A stretch of DNA of 64,000 bases from Acanthochromis polyacanthus (Eukaryota; Chordata; Actinopteri; Pomacentridae), in the NCBI RefSeq assembly GCF_021347895.1, contig NC_067124.1:15986521-16050520 (forward strand), written 5' to 3'. The position numbers were made by a program, and so were the translations under genes. The notes beneath the pieces are model-generated. The model was not told the DNA's origin, did no database searches, and worked only from the letters and a program-made list of their open reading frames with translations. Shown one piece after another: positions 23,175 to 38,143 of the stretch; the stretch's first letter is position 1, and every line of letters begins with the position of its first letter.

Positions 23175-26100
23175 TCCAACCGTCTATGTAGTCACAAACT
23201 GTAGTTTTCAGAAGAGGAATCGGAGCACCATGCATGCAAATGGTCAGACTGCTGGTTGCCTGGGATCGTCTCCCAGGATGGGAAGAGGAGTGCAGATATC
23301 CAGGCATATCCAGGAAGCGCTTCTTTTCATGGAGATGAGCCGATTGTGCATTTGATCAGTTTACCTCCGTGACACACTATGGAGTATTTTAAATGTTTTT
23401 TTCTTAACCGGAAGAAAACCTCTGGGAAGATCCAAAACACAATGCTGAATTTTTGTATTGTTTACTCCTCAGGATTTCATGTGAAGAGCTGAAGGACATA
23501 TAAGGTTCATTGACACATGTTGAACTATAAAATCATGGAAACCCAATATAGTCCAATGATAGACTATATTTTCAAACATCAATATTTCTCCCTGTATGTA
23601 TAAGTTTTCTAACCTACCAGCGAATGATGGCTAAATGCCAAAAAATCTTGGTACTGTTCTTTTAATGAGAAATAAAATCATTTAATTTAATGCAAATCAA
23701 ATAATATGAGCCAAAAAATACAGTGAGATTAAAGTGTCTTTCTCCAGATTTAAGATAAAACTATGCAGTGTGAGACTAATTCACATTTCTTAGCTTTCCT
23801 TTCGCTCAGTCACATTAAAATGTACACACCTGCATGCAGATGGAGAGTCATGGATGTAATTCAATGTGATTTAGTCATCAAAATATTCCCAGACTTTAAT
23901 ACGTCTGAACCTTTTGATTGATGGCTCGGACTTAAATAAAGCTCTTTCAATTTTAAAGGCGTCATACAAACTATATTGAAAGTAGGGATTCCGTTGATTC
24001 GGCTGAGAAAGTGTTTGAGGCAAAAATTCCATTAGTGTCTATGTTCTGTATAGAGTTGGAGTCCCACCATGCATGACTGCGTCGTGCACTTTCAGATGTG
24101 TGACAGCTTTCCATTCATCAAATGCTAAAATAATGCAACCTGCCAGAGACAACAAAGGATGTGATGGATCAAACCGAGCGCAGCTTTTAAACAGAGACTT
24201 CATAGTGGCTTTATGAATTGTTTGCATACATGAATGGTTAAGTTGATTCTTAAGGATAATATTACCATCAGCATCAAAACAAGGAGGAGATGCTTTATAA
24301 TGTGTAAATGTTAGTATTAGAAGAAAGTATACCTATATAAAGGCTGTTTCCGATCATTTTGTTGTAACAATTATGGCATAAGATTTGTTTATATGTAGGT
24401 ACTTCATCAAGCTAATGTGTTAATCAAACACAAAGGCTATTAAAGTTGTAAATCAATTGTTGTCAGAATCTCATGTCAATTGCATCCATGTTATTCTAAA
24501 AAAAAAAAAAAAAAAAAAGACATTTTCAAGCCAAATGCAATTTTATTGTTGCAAAAGTAGAAAACATGTTGGTTGAGGCCTATGTTGTTGGGACTATAGA
24601 TTGTATGTAAAGAAGCGGTAGTTTGCATTGAAGCTGAATTGAAGCCTGGAGAATAAATGTATAATCAAGACCATATTTTCCAGTTGTATCTAAGTCCTTC
24701 TAAATACAGGAAGTGACTATTCAAGGCTAATTGGAGCCCATTCCAGACTGTGCATGTCAATCAAGCCTGTCATGCCACCAAACATATATCTCTCTTTGAG
24801 GCCCAGTATCTATTTAATTATGGGAGTATGTTCAAAATAACTACCAGAAAAATAATCAGAAGTTGTGAATTTAGCTGCTGACATCCTAGTAACTTGTGGA
24901 TAGCATTTATTGACTAAGAATTTCAATTGAGAAGTTGATGCTTTGTCAGTGGAATTCTATTGGCAACAAAGAGTTTGGGAGCTCTATAGCGCCCCTCAGT
25001 GGTGTTGTAGTTTCAGGTGCTTCTGCATTATCTTCAACTTCAAGCCGTCTTGGCTCTGATTGAGGCAAGTCATTATCGAGCCATCACATAGGAAAAACAC
25101 AAAATAATTATGTATTTCTTCTTGATAACATCCATTACGATATAGTGTGTCATCAAAGTTAAATGCATTGAAATATTTTTAGCCATATGAGCTTTCAGGC
25201 TTTTCTTTACTTTCTCCTTGTCTATCTGTTATGTTTCCTGGATTACATTCTGTATAGAAGAGAGGACTCATCTCGATGACCTCCGTGTCTTTACGCCCAT
25301 GTAACACTACCAGTAAAAGCAACATGCTCATCAACCTTCACTCAACAGCCTCTTTTAACATATAAATGATGACGGTGAACATTGCATGATGAAGTGTAGG
25401 TCACTGCCTCAAGCTGGTGGTTGGATGTTGCTGTTTATGACATTAGCATATAGTGAAACACCTAATTTTTCTTGTAGTAGACATTAGTAAAGGGGACCTT
25501 TCACTCTAAACTACTAATAGGCATTCTGATTATCTAGATTGCATGATAATTACAGTATGAATAAATGACTCCATAAGAGTATTAAATCATATGCTTGTAA
25601 TATGTCCGTGGTAATGCATGTGTTATTATCATAATGCCATTAGCAGTCATCATGTTCTTAATGTCTGGACTGCTGTGAGGGCAGCATTTTTTCCAAGTGT
25701 ACCGATCAGCTAGCACAAAAACTCTGAGATGGAAAATAATTCCTGCATGTTACTACTGTTAATACAGAAGAAAAAAACATATTTGTTGGAGTCAGATGGA
25801 GGATATATAATCAGATAGTCCTTCCTGTTGCTGTGCAAGTATAAATTGTTGCAGTGCGGTAAGCAATCAGGTGCATTTAACTTGACCTGTGTTGAAGCTG
25901 TACAGTATTACTGACCTTAACAATCCTCCTCCGTCTGCGTGCTTGAATGTGTGCATTTCTGTGTGTCTGTCCACTTTTGCGGTTCCATAACAGATGTGTA
26001 ATTTACTGGATGTTTTTAAGGCACAGAGTGTTCATTCAGCTACATTTCATTTAACTGCGAGTCCTTAAAGTAAAGCCAAAAGTACCATACAGTATAGTTT

Positions 26101-26410
26101 GGATTGACTTTGAAATGTGTGTGTTTCCACTGTGTTTATCCCTTCTGCTGAGTTATGGCCCTGATGGAACAGCAGTTCTTTGTATGGAGTTGTCACAGAG
26201 CGTGAGCGATGGAGTTAGGGGAAAACACACTTCTGGTTCACACTTGAGTGCGCACACTTAAACATGTGTGCTGCTGTGCGTGCACATCCTGGTGTCCATC
26301 ATACTCTGAGTGTCCTGACTTCATCTCATAGGTAGGCAAATAAAGACTAACTTATTCGACTGATTCTAATAGTGCTAGTGATAGCTGCATGATGTTTATA
26401 TATTTATTGT
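23175..26410. other. noncoding DNA, nothing specific recognised
   Basis: AT-rich sequence with a ~20-bp A-run at about 24498-24518. The stretch 24590-25060 has a feel of decayed repeat, and AGCGCCCCTCAGTGG (24988-25002) is a weak reverse CTCF-like match, but neither could be assigned. Confidence 0.45.
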
Positions 26411-26460
26411 TTAAGGGTTAGGGGTAGGTAGGGTTTAAGGTTAGTAGGGTTAGGGTGAGG
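26411..26460. repeat. telomere-like (TTAGGG)-variant patch
   Basis: About 50 bp of degenerate units: AAGGGTTAGGGGTAGG, then TAGGGTTTAAGGTTAG and TAGGGTTAGGGTGAGG. Irregular; simple sequence rather than a proven interstitial telomere. Confidence 0.65.
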
Positions 26461-26517
26461 GATTTCTGTGCAATATATATGCAAATGCAGATAAATAAAG
26501 GACATTAACAGGAAAGA

Positions 26518-26605
26518 AAATACTACTACTACAACCACAACCATTGCCACTAACACCACAACCACTGCCACTACTACTACTACTAATAATAATGACAACA
26601 ATAAC
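26518..26605. repeat. imperfect trinucleotide repeat (ACT/ACC/AAT)
   Basis: Blocks of TACTACTAC, ACAACCAC, GCCACTAC and AATAATAATG run over about 90 bp. It reads as a valine-rich frame on the minus strand, which is spurious. Confidence 0.85.
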
Positions 26606-28172
<1,567 letters not shown>

Positions 28173-28283
28173 ACATTATAACCTAACACCCCCATAAGCG
28201 CCTCTTCTACATGCCTCTGCCATAACTAACTGGATTAGTCAGCCACAATCGATTTGGCACATGCTATCAAAACCAAACAGCCA

Positions 28284-28866
28284 ATCTCCTCTCCCCGTCC
28301 ATCTCAGCACCCCGCTCTTCCTTCCCCTCTCTCCCCACCTCTCATTTGCTCCATGCCTGCTTTCCTTTTCCCTTTTCCTCACTCCATCTGTCCTACCCCT
28401 TCGTTCCTCCATCCCTCATTTTCTTCTTTCACTTGCACTCTTGCACCTCTCTCCCCCACCCTCGGTTCTCTCTCTCCACCTTATCCCTCATTTCCCTCCT
28501 TCCCTTACTTGGCCCGTCCTTTTGTCCCGACACAAACTATACTATCAATCTATGCAGCCGCGCTCCTCTTCTTTTTTAATCCGCCCCTTTTCATTTCTTG
28601 ATTCACCCACTCCTCTTCTCCACCACTCCTTCCTTCCTCTTTGACTGTTTTAGCAATTCAAACATTCATCCACTTTTTTGTCCTCTCTTGCACCTGTCCT
28701 CTCTCCTTTACCCCCTCTCTCGTTTTTTTTAAGAGAAACTTTTCCTGTTTTTCCTCTCCTGTCCTTCACCATGACTTCTCTTCCTGTTCTCAGCCCTCCA
28801 TGCCAGTGTGCCACTGCTGCTCTCCTCCTCGCCACACATTCATCCATCCTTTCTTTCACTTCGGCA
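28284..28866. repeat. polypyrimidine-rich tract, about 580 bp
   Basis: Dominated by C and T on the plus strand for nearly 600 bp (CTTCCC, CCTCTC, CTCCACC units), with short purine interruptions. No consistent repeat unit. The open frames here (up to 127 codons of Pro/Ser/Leu) are compositional. It starts about 115 bp from the CA array. Confidence 0.75.
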
Positions 28867-29099
28867 GCCAAATCACTCTCTAACAGATGCCGCACTCATT
28901 CAGTTGGTCTCCCAAGTGTACGGGTGTGTGTCTGAACGAGTGTCTGTTGTGTCGGCGTAATTATGTATGTGTGTGCGAGGGAACACGTGTGGGCATGTGT
29001 GCATGCGTGTGTCTCAGTGGAACAGGCCTGGCCAAGGCTAATTGCTGCCTCCTACCTGGTGGTGACAGGCCTAATCAAGGATGATGAGCTCACTGTTCG
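28867..29099. other. noncoding spacer
   Basis: Contains a TGTG-rich segment (28920-29010), then CAGGCCTGGCCAAGGCTAAT and GACAGGCCTAATCAAGG, two related GGCCTAAT-type motifs that may be regulatory. Nothing firmer. Confidence 0.3.
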
Positions 29100-29297
29100 T
29101 CTCCCTCTCTCTCTTTCTCTCTCTCGCTTTGCTCCCTCGTTCTCCCTCTCTCCCCTCTTTTGGCAGAAAAATAGATAGACAGCCTCCAGTCCCCCATTAT
29201 GGGTTGTTTTTGGAGAGGAGAAGAGGATGGGAGGATGATGGCGGAGGGGGGGGAGGAGGAGGAGGAGGAGTAGGAGAGCGGGAGGGAGGAAGAAGGA
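29100..29297. repeat. facing CT-rich and GA-rich arms
   Basis: A CT-rich arm (29100-29162) is followed after about 50 bp by a GA/GGA-rich arm (29211-29297, including GGAGGAGGAGGAGGAG). The arms are broadly complementary in composition and could fold into a hairpin or triplex-type structure. This is simple sequence, not a transposon arm. Confidence 0.6.
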
Positions 29298-30266
29298 CAA
29301 GGCTTTTCATTTCAGCTCTCTCCTCTTAAGGGGACAGCATGGGAGCAAAAATTGGCCAGAGTGCTTGAGGGGTTGAGGTACACAGGTTGCAGCACAATGG
29401 GCCTATTCACCTCCTCTCAAATAGTGAAGGGGCCAAAATGATTGGATGAATGAATAAATGAATGAATAAATTTTGTTTCAGGGTGTTTTGGGGGTAAGGT
29501 GAGGAGATGGGATGAGAGGGGGTGTATATCCATGCATGCACAGACTGAGTGTCACTGGCTTGAAGGGTATGGCTGTCCAACAACTGCCTCTCGTCGTCCA
29601 GAACTGCTTGAGTCTTGAATTAGAATAATGGCATTTGGCCTGAGCAACAACGTAACAGATGTGTGTGTGTGTGTGTGTGTGTGTTTGCGAGTGCATGTAA
29701 GTGTGTGTGTAAAGCTGACTGCAAAATACCTAAAGGTGTAAATGTGTGGATGATGTGATAGCTCAAAATAACCTCCGTAAATATCACAATTTCCAGGCTC
29801 CTCTCTCTCTCTCAGCCTCTCTGTAAATCCACATTTACATCTGCAGACGCATGATTGCCGCTACACCAGTGCATGCATGTAATATGTTACTTTATTGATT
29901 GCTATAGGACTTTTCTGTTTTCACTTACCTGCACCCTTCTCCATGCAGACCAGAGGTCAAGGTTAGGTGGAAAACTGGCTGGAATGGAACCAGCTCAAGA
30001 CCGATATGATGATGTTGAACTTAATCCTGTTTGAGAAATCAACTCTGAAGCACACTGCACAGTGAAAACAAGTAGGGAAATAATGTGAAAGGCAAACAAG
30101 TCAAAATGAAATAATACATACTAGCCCATTTTTATTAGCTGATGATGAGTATCAACAACCCTATTTTTAAGTTTTGAAAAGGAGCTTCTGCCGCCTTCTC
30201 TGTTGCCTCATTTTTCATACTGTTGTATCCACCACTAATTCCTCAGCTTAAAAAAATAAATAAAAT

Positions 30267-30267
<1 letters not shown>
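29298..30267. other. noncoding DNA with a short (TG)n
   Basis: A TG run of about 12 units lies at 29660-29684, and AATGAATGAATAAAT simple sequence near 29448-29471. Nothing else was recognised. Confidence 0.45.

Positions 30268-30336
<69 letters not shown>
30268..30336. repeat. (TA)n microsatellite, about 69 bp
   Basis: Essentially pure TA dinucleotides after an AAAATAAAAT lead-in. Self-complementary and prone to cruciform extrusion. Confidence 0.95.
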
Positions 30337-30339
<3 letters not shown>

Positions 30340-31839
30340 GTAATTGTGAAGTAATTCAAGGAACTATCCCAATTTTCATAAATTGTGGGTAGGTGACTTT
30401 TTGGTCTTGGCAAACTTGATATTGTCCATTTCAATCTCAATCTGCTGAGGAACTTCAACATTCTGGCTTAGAGTTCTCATAAAACCCTTAAACAATAAAA
30501 CACTGTGCAACTGTTCAGAGATGTGAAAACATTTACCTTGACAGAATATCAGAATAGAGAATTTTTGGACCAACAATTTACTTTGATCTTTTCTCAATAT
30601 TTGGACTATATGTATACTGAATCAATAAAAGTCATTATTACAGGGGTTCATTCAACATATTTTCATTGGTTGCATCAGTGCACTTGTGTTTAGCAAGTCT
30701 GTCATTGTGTATGTTCAATGCTATTTTTTTCCAACTTCATCTCAATCAGCAGTAGAATATCTGAATATTCGGTCGTAATGGTGGTATCTGAATATTTATT
30801 TTGAGATCGGAATCATCGGATTCCACCCCTGTCACTGGACGATGGGGCACGATCGGTATTTAACTTGTCAATTCCTCTTCTTTCACCCCCCCCCCCAGTT
30901 CCCCCTGGACTTTACCAATCGATCCTAATGTTCGGAGCGTTCCTTCGTCCCCACTGCCCATCAGACGTTAAGAACCGAACCAAATATTCGGATATTAATC
31001 ATCATTAATTGGGGCCAAATATCCAGAGGCCAGAAATACTGTTTTGAATGTTCAAATTTGGATCTTAGCCATCGCTGTCCTCGTCTTTTGAAACCTGGCA
31101 TGATCAGGGAGAGGTGGATCTGACAGAGAACTTGAAGTTTACAATGGACGCCATTTGTGTTTAGGGAATCTAGAAGCTAACAAATGGGACCATGTTCTCC
31201 TAAACTTGCAATTAGTGTATTGAGCGAGCAAATTAAGGGAGAAATTTGCTATCCGGACCTGAGACGTCAACTCCTGTTTGCCATCAGAAAGAATGCAGGT
31301 TTAAGTCTCTTCCATGTTGGCTTCTCTTTTCAGACTTGGGGCTTGTTATATATAATAGAATTTACAGTTTTTCATGTTACTTGATGTTTAACTTTAGGTT
31401 TTCAGTATGACGACAGTGGTTCACTTCGTACTGGGATACATCACGATGGTAACTCACGCTTATGGTAACTCGTGCTAAATTTGCAATAAGCCTAATTAGT
31501 GATTCGAATCATGTTTCTTATTTTCTTTACTTTGTATTTTAGCAATATTTTTTTTTTGTCTTCATGTGTACAATATGTCACTCTGGTGCCAGCAGACCTG
31601 TCACTCTAACGCCACCTCATTTATATGAATGGGCTCATATCCAGGTTCAGAAACTGGTTGTCTTGTTGAGTCTTCATTCATTGTATTTTCACAAGAAGAC
31701 AGTAAACTTGTAAGATGTTCATGTTTTTTTAGAGGCCATTCTTGGGGATGGAATGCCAGTGAGCAATATAGAAGGCTTTTTTGTTTAGGGCCTGTATCTG
31801 AACAAAAATATGATCTTTTTGTGGTCTTGATGTCTAAAG
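30337..31839. other. noncoding DNA with a possible hAT-type remnant
   Basis: Between about 30750 and 31085, GAATATTCGG, TCTGAATATTTATT, AAATATTCGGATATTAATC and GGATTCCACCCCTG resemble fish hAT-type non-autonomous repeats with 'CAGGGGTG' tips and ATTCGAATATTCG interiors. A C-run of about 13 lies at 30886-30898. The remnant call is tentative. Confidence 0.3.
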
Positions 31840-31934
31840 TTAATCCTTTGATGCACAACATGGGTCAAAAGTGGCTCAAATCCAATGGAAAATGGATGAA
31901 ATCTCCTGACCCATGCTGCGCATCAAAGGGTTAA
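31840..31934. mobile_element. 95-bp piggyBac-type MITE flanked by TTAA
   Basis: TTAA occurs at both ends (31840-31843 and 31931-31934), the target that piggyBac elements duplicate. Directly inside are 24-bp inverted repeats: 31844-31867 and the reverse complement of 31907-31930 agree at 21 of 24 positions. The right repeat reads inward CCCTTTGATGCGCAGCATGG, the CCCTTTG tip fitting piggyBac-type termini. The ~39-bp centre has no coding capacity. Confidence 0.75.
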
Positions 31935-34900
31935 CACAGCAGTTTTGTAGAATACACACAAGCGGCAACCTGAAAATGAAAGTAATCAGCAAGTTAAATG
32001 CCACAGAAGTGTTGTCCCATGTAGATCCTCACAGTCTCCTGGGTGAAAGTGGGTTCAAGCTGCTTCAACAGAGTCAGTTTTTGTTACTATATACCTAAGA
32101 GGCAGTAGTGAATTACAGTGTCTTTTTGGATTTTTTTATGTCCTTTAAGCACTTTATTGGTGTGATTCCACTGTGGTAATGGTGCTTTACTTGCAGCTCT
32201 GTTTCGTGCTGGCACACAGTATTATCCCATCTCTTTGATATTCCACTAGAAAAACACTGTCGATGCCAGAACCGTGTCTGAGCTAAATCATGTGGGCCGG
32301 CAGGTCACTTTTGGTTTGGAGAGAGGTCAACATATTGTTTCATTTGGGAAGGGAGGGCCAATATTTTGCAGTAATTATGAATGCACTGTTGACCAGTTAG
32401 CAGGAAACCCACCACTCGTCCCTGCTGCCGGCTCCACACCCATTTTCCGGACACATCCTCGGCCCTTTGTGTTATTCTGCTGTGTGAGAGGAGCTGGAGT
32501 GGGATGCTTATTACATGGTGGTTTTTCTTTATCATTTGTTATTGTCACAATAAATGGAGATCACCTCCATTTGCCGTGTGTCACAGCATCCTTTTCATAA
32601 CAGCACAACACACAAGCCCACTGGTTACACTTATTACCGTGGTGGCAAAAGGTGCGGTGAAAAATTTTGGGTTCACCTGAATTATACTGGTGCAGCTAAA
32701 TGGAAAAGTTTTTGTTGCAGCAGTGCAACCAATGGAATAAGTTAGTCTGGGGCACTGTTATCATTATTATTATTATTATTATTATCATTATTTGTGGAAC
32801 CAAGGCGTGATTGGTAATTGCTTAAGTAACCATTTCCCATGAGATTAGCAGAAATTTCTGTGAATACATTTAGTAGAAGAATAAGAAAAGCAAGCAGGAA
32901 GCAGATAATTTCAGTGTAAACATTTACAAATTGAGCATCAACCAGAAATTATTAACTTTTCCAATGTGTCATCCACAACATCAAAACAAAAAAAAGCCCA
33001 TTTTTTTCCAGACGTGTTGCGAATGAGATGCTTAGACCTTTCAGATGATAGCCATCAAAGCCTGTAGACCTTAAGGAAGGGGAGGCCTCCTGGTACAAAG
33101 AATTTCATCACGATGGATTTGGCTGGAAGCTCCTCATCAGAGTGTATTTGCCGTGTGTTTTGCCTTCGCTCTCTCCGTTTCTTTCTCTTTTTCCTCCCTG
33201 TCTCCTGAATATCTGTTGATCTCTCTCCTTATATGCTGTTTCTTTTCTTTCTCCTCCCCCCCCCCCCACTATCTCCCCGTCTCTCTATCATACTGTCTCC
33301 CTCAGACCACCTTCCATTTTCTTATATATCTTCTGCTCTCTGGGGCTTGTCAAGCATGAGCAGAATTCCCCTGGATGACTATCTTTAAGTATAGGCCACC
33401 TCTGAATATTGAGGTTTAATCTGGCCTCTTTAAGTCCAAGTTATGGGAGACTGATAGATCTCTTTGGAGTGATTTTGGTGGAAATCCTTTTAAGTTTCGG
33501 TGAAACATATTACTCATTCATTGCATTGCGGTGAAGCATGGGAAAAAGTAAATGTGGGATATGTTGGGAATACTTAGTAGCATTTACAAAGGCATAATCG
33601 GTCTGTATAGTGTGGCTCTAATGTGTTTTTTTCCCCCCAGGATGTTAAGGATGTCACTTTTTAATTTTTTTTTAGAAAAGAATGAGCATTTCACACCTTT
33701 ATCCTGTCTGAAGTGTGATCTGTATCTATCAAATACAGTGCAATTAAATCAAAATTTAGCTTTATAAGACCATGTAAAAATGCAATTCACATTCCACATT
33801 TTACGTCATTAGCTGCTGTCCCTTTGTTGTTGTTCTGCAATATTTATTACAGTTTTTTTTAATAGTATGATTAATGCCCCCCACCCTCAATGGAAGTTAA
33901 TCATTTCTAGGCCTAGAAGCACAGAGAAGTAATGTTTATAACCTAATCAAATATATGACTGTGGTTGTAATAAAAATTCATAATTTCCCCAGCGCGTGAT
34001 ATTAGAGAGACATACACTTGGAATCATAATTTCTGGTTTGTTTATGAATTATGTGACTGTGGCTTTGAGGCTGGCCTGTAGATCATCAGATAATTTACGC
34101 GATTGCCGGAAAGAACAGAGAAAAGACGACTTCATCGCTAATATGAAAATATGCAAATATGGTAACATCATAAAATCATTAAGTAAATCAACTTACAATA
34201 TATATTTTTTTCATGCTTAAATTAATATTCTGCACGACGATCATTTATCCCTAGTGACTGCGTATGAAACCGCACTTTCTTTTTATCGTTTAATGTTATG
34301 ACGGTGATCTGACATCTTTAGTTTATGTCTGGATTGTAAATATGCATCATTTGCTTCTGCAAACCTCTGCAGACTTCTTAGTGTTTGTTCAATGTTTTAC
34401 TCCAGAGCGACAAAGCTAGAGTTTTTATTTCACTTTATAATTGTGTAACTGAATTTCTTTGCTTGATACATACGACCTTTAAATGTATTGTAGTTTTACA
34501 GAAACGGGATATTTGGGTGAAAGCTAAGCTCCACAGGGCTTTTTGGACAGAAAAAAATGTGTGATATGGCACACATAGGACACAAACGCAGCAAAATATA
34601 TCATTGCTTATGCATATTAAGCCTACATTCAAGAATTTGGCTTTTTCCATGCAACTCACAATGAACCCAGAGGTACATCGGTGCAGCAAATGTGCACACA
34701 TATCTGCAGGGGAGACGATGTGCACAAGGGTACATTAGGAACTTTTAGGCCTTTAGGGGCATTTTTGATTGCCCATGTTACTTGATTTGCCAGTTTAATC
34801 TCTGCAGCTTTCAACAGAAATGCCGTGACAATATTAGATGCAAGTATGGTCTTGTATATTTTCATGGTCAATACATCTTTCCATTACTGTGAATCAGCAG

Positions 34901-36999
34901 GAATGGGGGGAAGCATGCAGCGGTGTTCCACAGCTGCAGCCCCACGGGACACAAATTTACTTCTTTGGTTGAAGGTGCTTTTTCCACACACAAAAACACA
35001 ATCATAAGAGTATCAGAGGAAGAGGAAAGGAGAAGGTAAATTGGTCCAAATAGGAATTTAAAGTGCACTCTATTCCCATACATTTCACTGAGTTATTTTT
35101 GATGTGTGTAAAGTTGATGGTTGAAGACATTGACCGCAATGAAACAGGCCTTCATAGGAGTACTGGGTCTCCTCAAATATTACATTATGGAACACTCTGG
35201 TGATAATAAAACTTTCCTTTTTGCTCTCAGAGCAATAACAGAATCTAAACTACACCTGCACATGAAAGACCACAGCAACGTCAGGTCCATCAAATCTAAT
35301 TGATTCTACTGTGTCTTCATTTCCAAGGAAAAAACGTGTTGGGGCTGTGAGAATGATAGAGCGAGTGATTTATGAAGTGCAGAACACCAGAAATGTGGAT
35401 GTGCAGGTTTAGAAAATTTCATCTTGGATCAAGCCTGAACACTGTGGAGACAAGGGAAAAGAAAAGGAGAGGTTTGTACTTAAACGGATTATGTTTATGG
35501 CTTGTGTCTCAGGAGACACAGTGTGTGTGTGCGCCACTGTGTGTGTTTCATTTATTGAGCTCTAATCAGTGGCCTGAAGTAAAATAACTGTGAATGGCTC
35601 CCAAAAAGAGATATCAGTGATTTAGAGAGATGTTTACCATAATCTCCACCACTCAGACCTCCTCTGGCCACCACAGGACCATGTGTTTGTATTTACATGT
35701 GGGTGTATTGGTTGTATATAGATGATTGTAACCTTCTGTTTGGAGGAAGCATTCACCATGATAACAGACAAAAATACATCAACTAGAAATAAATTATATA
35801 AAAGCTTATACCAAGATATTTTTTGGCCTCTGGCTAAAAGCTGGGACCTCAGCTGTGAGACTCAAAAGAGCCACTAAATGAGTAATTAATGGAACAGCCA
35901 GGCTCAGCTGATGTTTTCTGCAAGGGTATAGTTAAAGATAGTAAGCAAAAACCCAATGCCATCATTGAAAGAGATGAGATAAAGTAAATTTAGTGCTGAA
36001 AAGTATTGTTTCTCATTTTTCCTTCTTGCCATTAAGTCTAATAGCAAAATCATGTTTTGAATTTTATATTTGGCGAAAGCAAAAATGGAAATAAGAATTA
36101 AGAGGGAAGCTTTCCTTAAAATGAAAATTAGAGGAATTAAATTACATCTAAACTAATGGATTAACTAGTTTATTTGGGTGAATCAATTCTCTTTTTTCCA
36201 GTCTGATAAGCATTTATTTAAATACGATGAGGAAGAAAAGTTACTTTTATAGTATAGCTGGAAATAACCCAAAGGAGACTTTTGATCGCTCTGGTATAAT
36301 AGCCAGGTGATGTTTGAAAGAGTTTATTGAAATGTAGGAAGTAAAAAGTGCCTTTAATTTCGTCCGGATCATAGATTACAACCGAGGCCTTCCAGACTAT
36401 CTTACAGTAAGTATTCTGCCTCCACCCTCCCACCTCTGATACACTGCCGCTGGCTGTGCTTTGTATAACAGAGACCAATAAAGCCTAAAGTACAGACAGC
36501 TCGTCTTTTTCAACTCAGCATTATGCCATAGGAATCCTGCACCTGCTTTCAAGTCCTCTCCCCGTGTCCTCTGTGCCGGGCTCAGGCTGTCTGTAGTGTC
36601 CGGCTGGGGGATGTGATAACTCGGCTAAGCCCAGTCAAACCAACTTAATTCTCCCTGTGTCAGAGCAAAGCTTCAGAATCGACCATTTTATGGTTAAAAA
36701 AAACCAGAATGTTCATTTGGCTTCCAGCAGTGAGGTGGGGCATCATCTAAGGCAGAAAAATCTCTCTTGCTCACTTTCCTTTGCTTTCATTATAAATACG
36801 CTATGCTATTGGTCTTGTTCTTTGGTTTGCCATATTTCTCTGCAGAACTTCTTTCTCACTCTTTGGTTTCAAACTTTCTCACTTTTTTCCTTCCTTTGTC
36901 TCTCTTCCTCCAGCATCGACTGCCAGACATTAAATAAGGGATAACGCTTTAGCTGGCCTTTGCCAGCAGCCTCCAGCCCTGTGAATCCTTCTGCCCATC
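31935..36999. other. noncoding DNA with simple repeats
   Basis: Contains an ATT trinucleotide run (32762-32788), a pyrimidine-rich stretch (33160-33330) with a C-run of about 13 (33256-33268), and a short GTGTGT patch near 35520. No exon, RNA gene or named transposon was recognised in these 5 kb. Confidence 0.45.
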
Positions 37000-38143
37000 A
37001 AATAATAGTAAAATGAATTTCTCAGCATTTGATTTAGTCGTGTCAAAAGGCCAATGAAATGAACCTCTGTGACACCAAATCCCTCTGTGCTGAGAAATTG
37101 GAACTAAATTTATTAATTTCAACAGGAGCTTTTATATCGCATCCCCACATCCCCAATCCTCGTTTTTTTGTTCACTTCGCAGCGCTGTGCTTTGTAGAAT
37201 CAGAGGATGTTTTCCTTTTTTGATGGGGCCTGAATCTTTATCCTTTAAACTCCGCTCTGACCCCGCCGACCTTATTACGGGGCAGACGGGGGACTTTCTA
37301 GAGTGCAGAGTGTGTGAAGATCAAGCTGACCGCATATCTGCATTAAATCAATTAAATCTAACACATCAGTCGTAAATACGGCATAATATTCTTCGTCATT
37401 GTTATCTGTCATCTCTCTGTCGCCATGCAGCAACCTCGGACGTGGGTGCAGATGCAAGATCAAAAAAGTCTGTAGTACAAATGAGTGACAGGGTTATGTT
37501 TTTCTCATGCAACATTAAGGCCATGCTGAACACTGTTTAACTTTCAGCACTGTTACATTTATTCGACAGTAATTTAAGGTGGCAAAACTATGGTGAGTGT
37601 GTACAACTTTATCTAACTGCTTTATAGTTTTAGTTTTGATTAAAATAGTTTGTCTTGTATGGTCCCCGTCAACAGTGTCACACAGTTACATGGTTTATTC
37701 GTTGCAACACAGTCTGTTTGCACATTGCATCAAATGGAAGCTGTGTTTCTATATCGGTTGTGCGCTCAGTTTGCAATGACTTCTAAATGAAGAATGAAGG
37801 GATAAAAATGCGCTTTTATATAGTGATATGCTACAAAACTGTCTGTTCTGTAATTACTGCAGAAATCTTCAGGCAAAAAAAAAAAAGTTGCACAACAAGG
37901 TGTATCCATTTTGTTTCCAAAGCTGCAAACCTCATTAATTAATGAATGCACTTTTGACTACAGGATGTTTTGCTAACGTCACCTTTTGCAGTAAAATTAC
38001 ATTTACACCAAACTACATAGCGAACACCGACGCGGACTGTCAAGTGTGGAGACAAATAGAATTGAAATATCAAGCGCTTGTTATTGGACCTTGTGTTCAT
38101 TAGTGTCTACAGTGATTGAATTATCTGAGACTACATTGTTGTT
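37000..38143. other. noncoding DNA, nothing recognised
   Basis: Unique-looking sequence with mildly GC-richer patches near 37250-37300. No coding or repeat signature. Confidence 0.4.

Noticed and set aside
24986..25004. Reverse CTCF-like AGCGCCCCTCAGTGGTG
   Set aside because: Two core positions are off compared with the much better site at 9433; no other support.
28254..28935. Three overlapping Pro/Ser/Leu-rich open frames
   Set aside because: They lie in the polypyrimidine tract, and stops are rare there because purine-rich stop codons are rare.
31629..31934. 101-codon plus-strand open frame
   Set aside because: Its end lies inside the piggyBac-type MITE and it has no motif.
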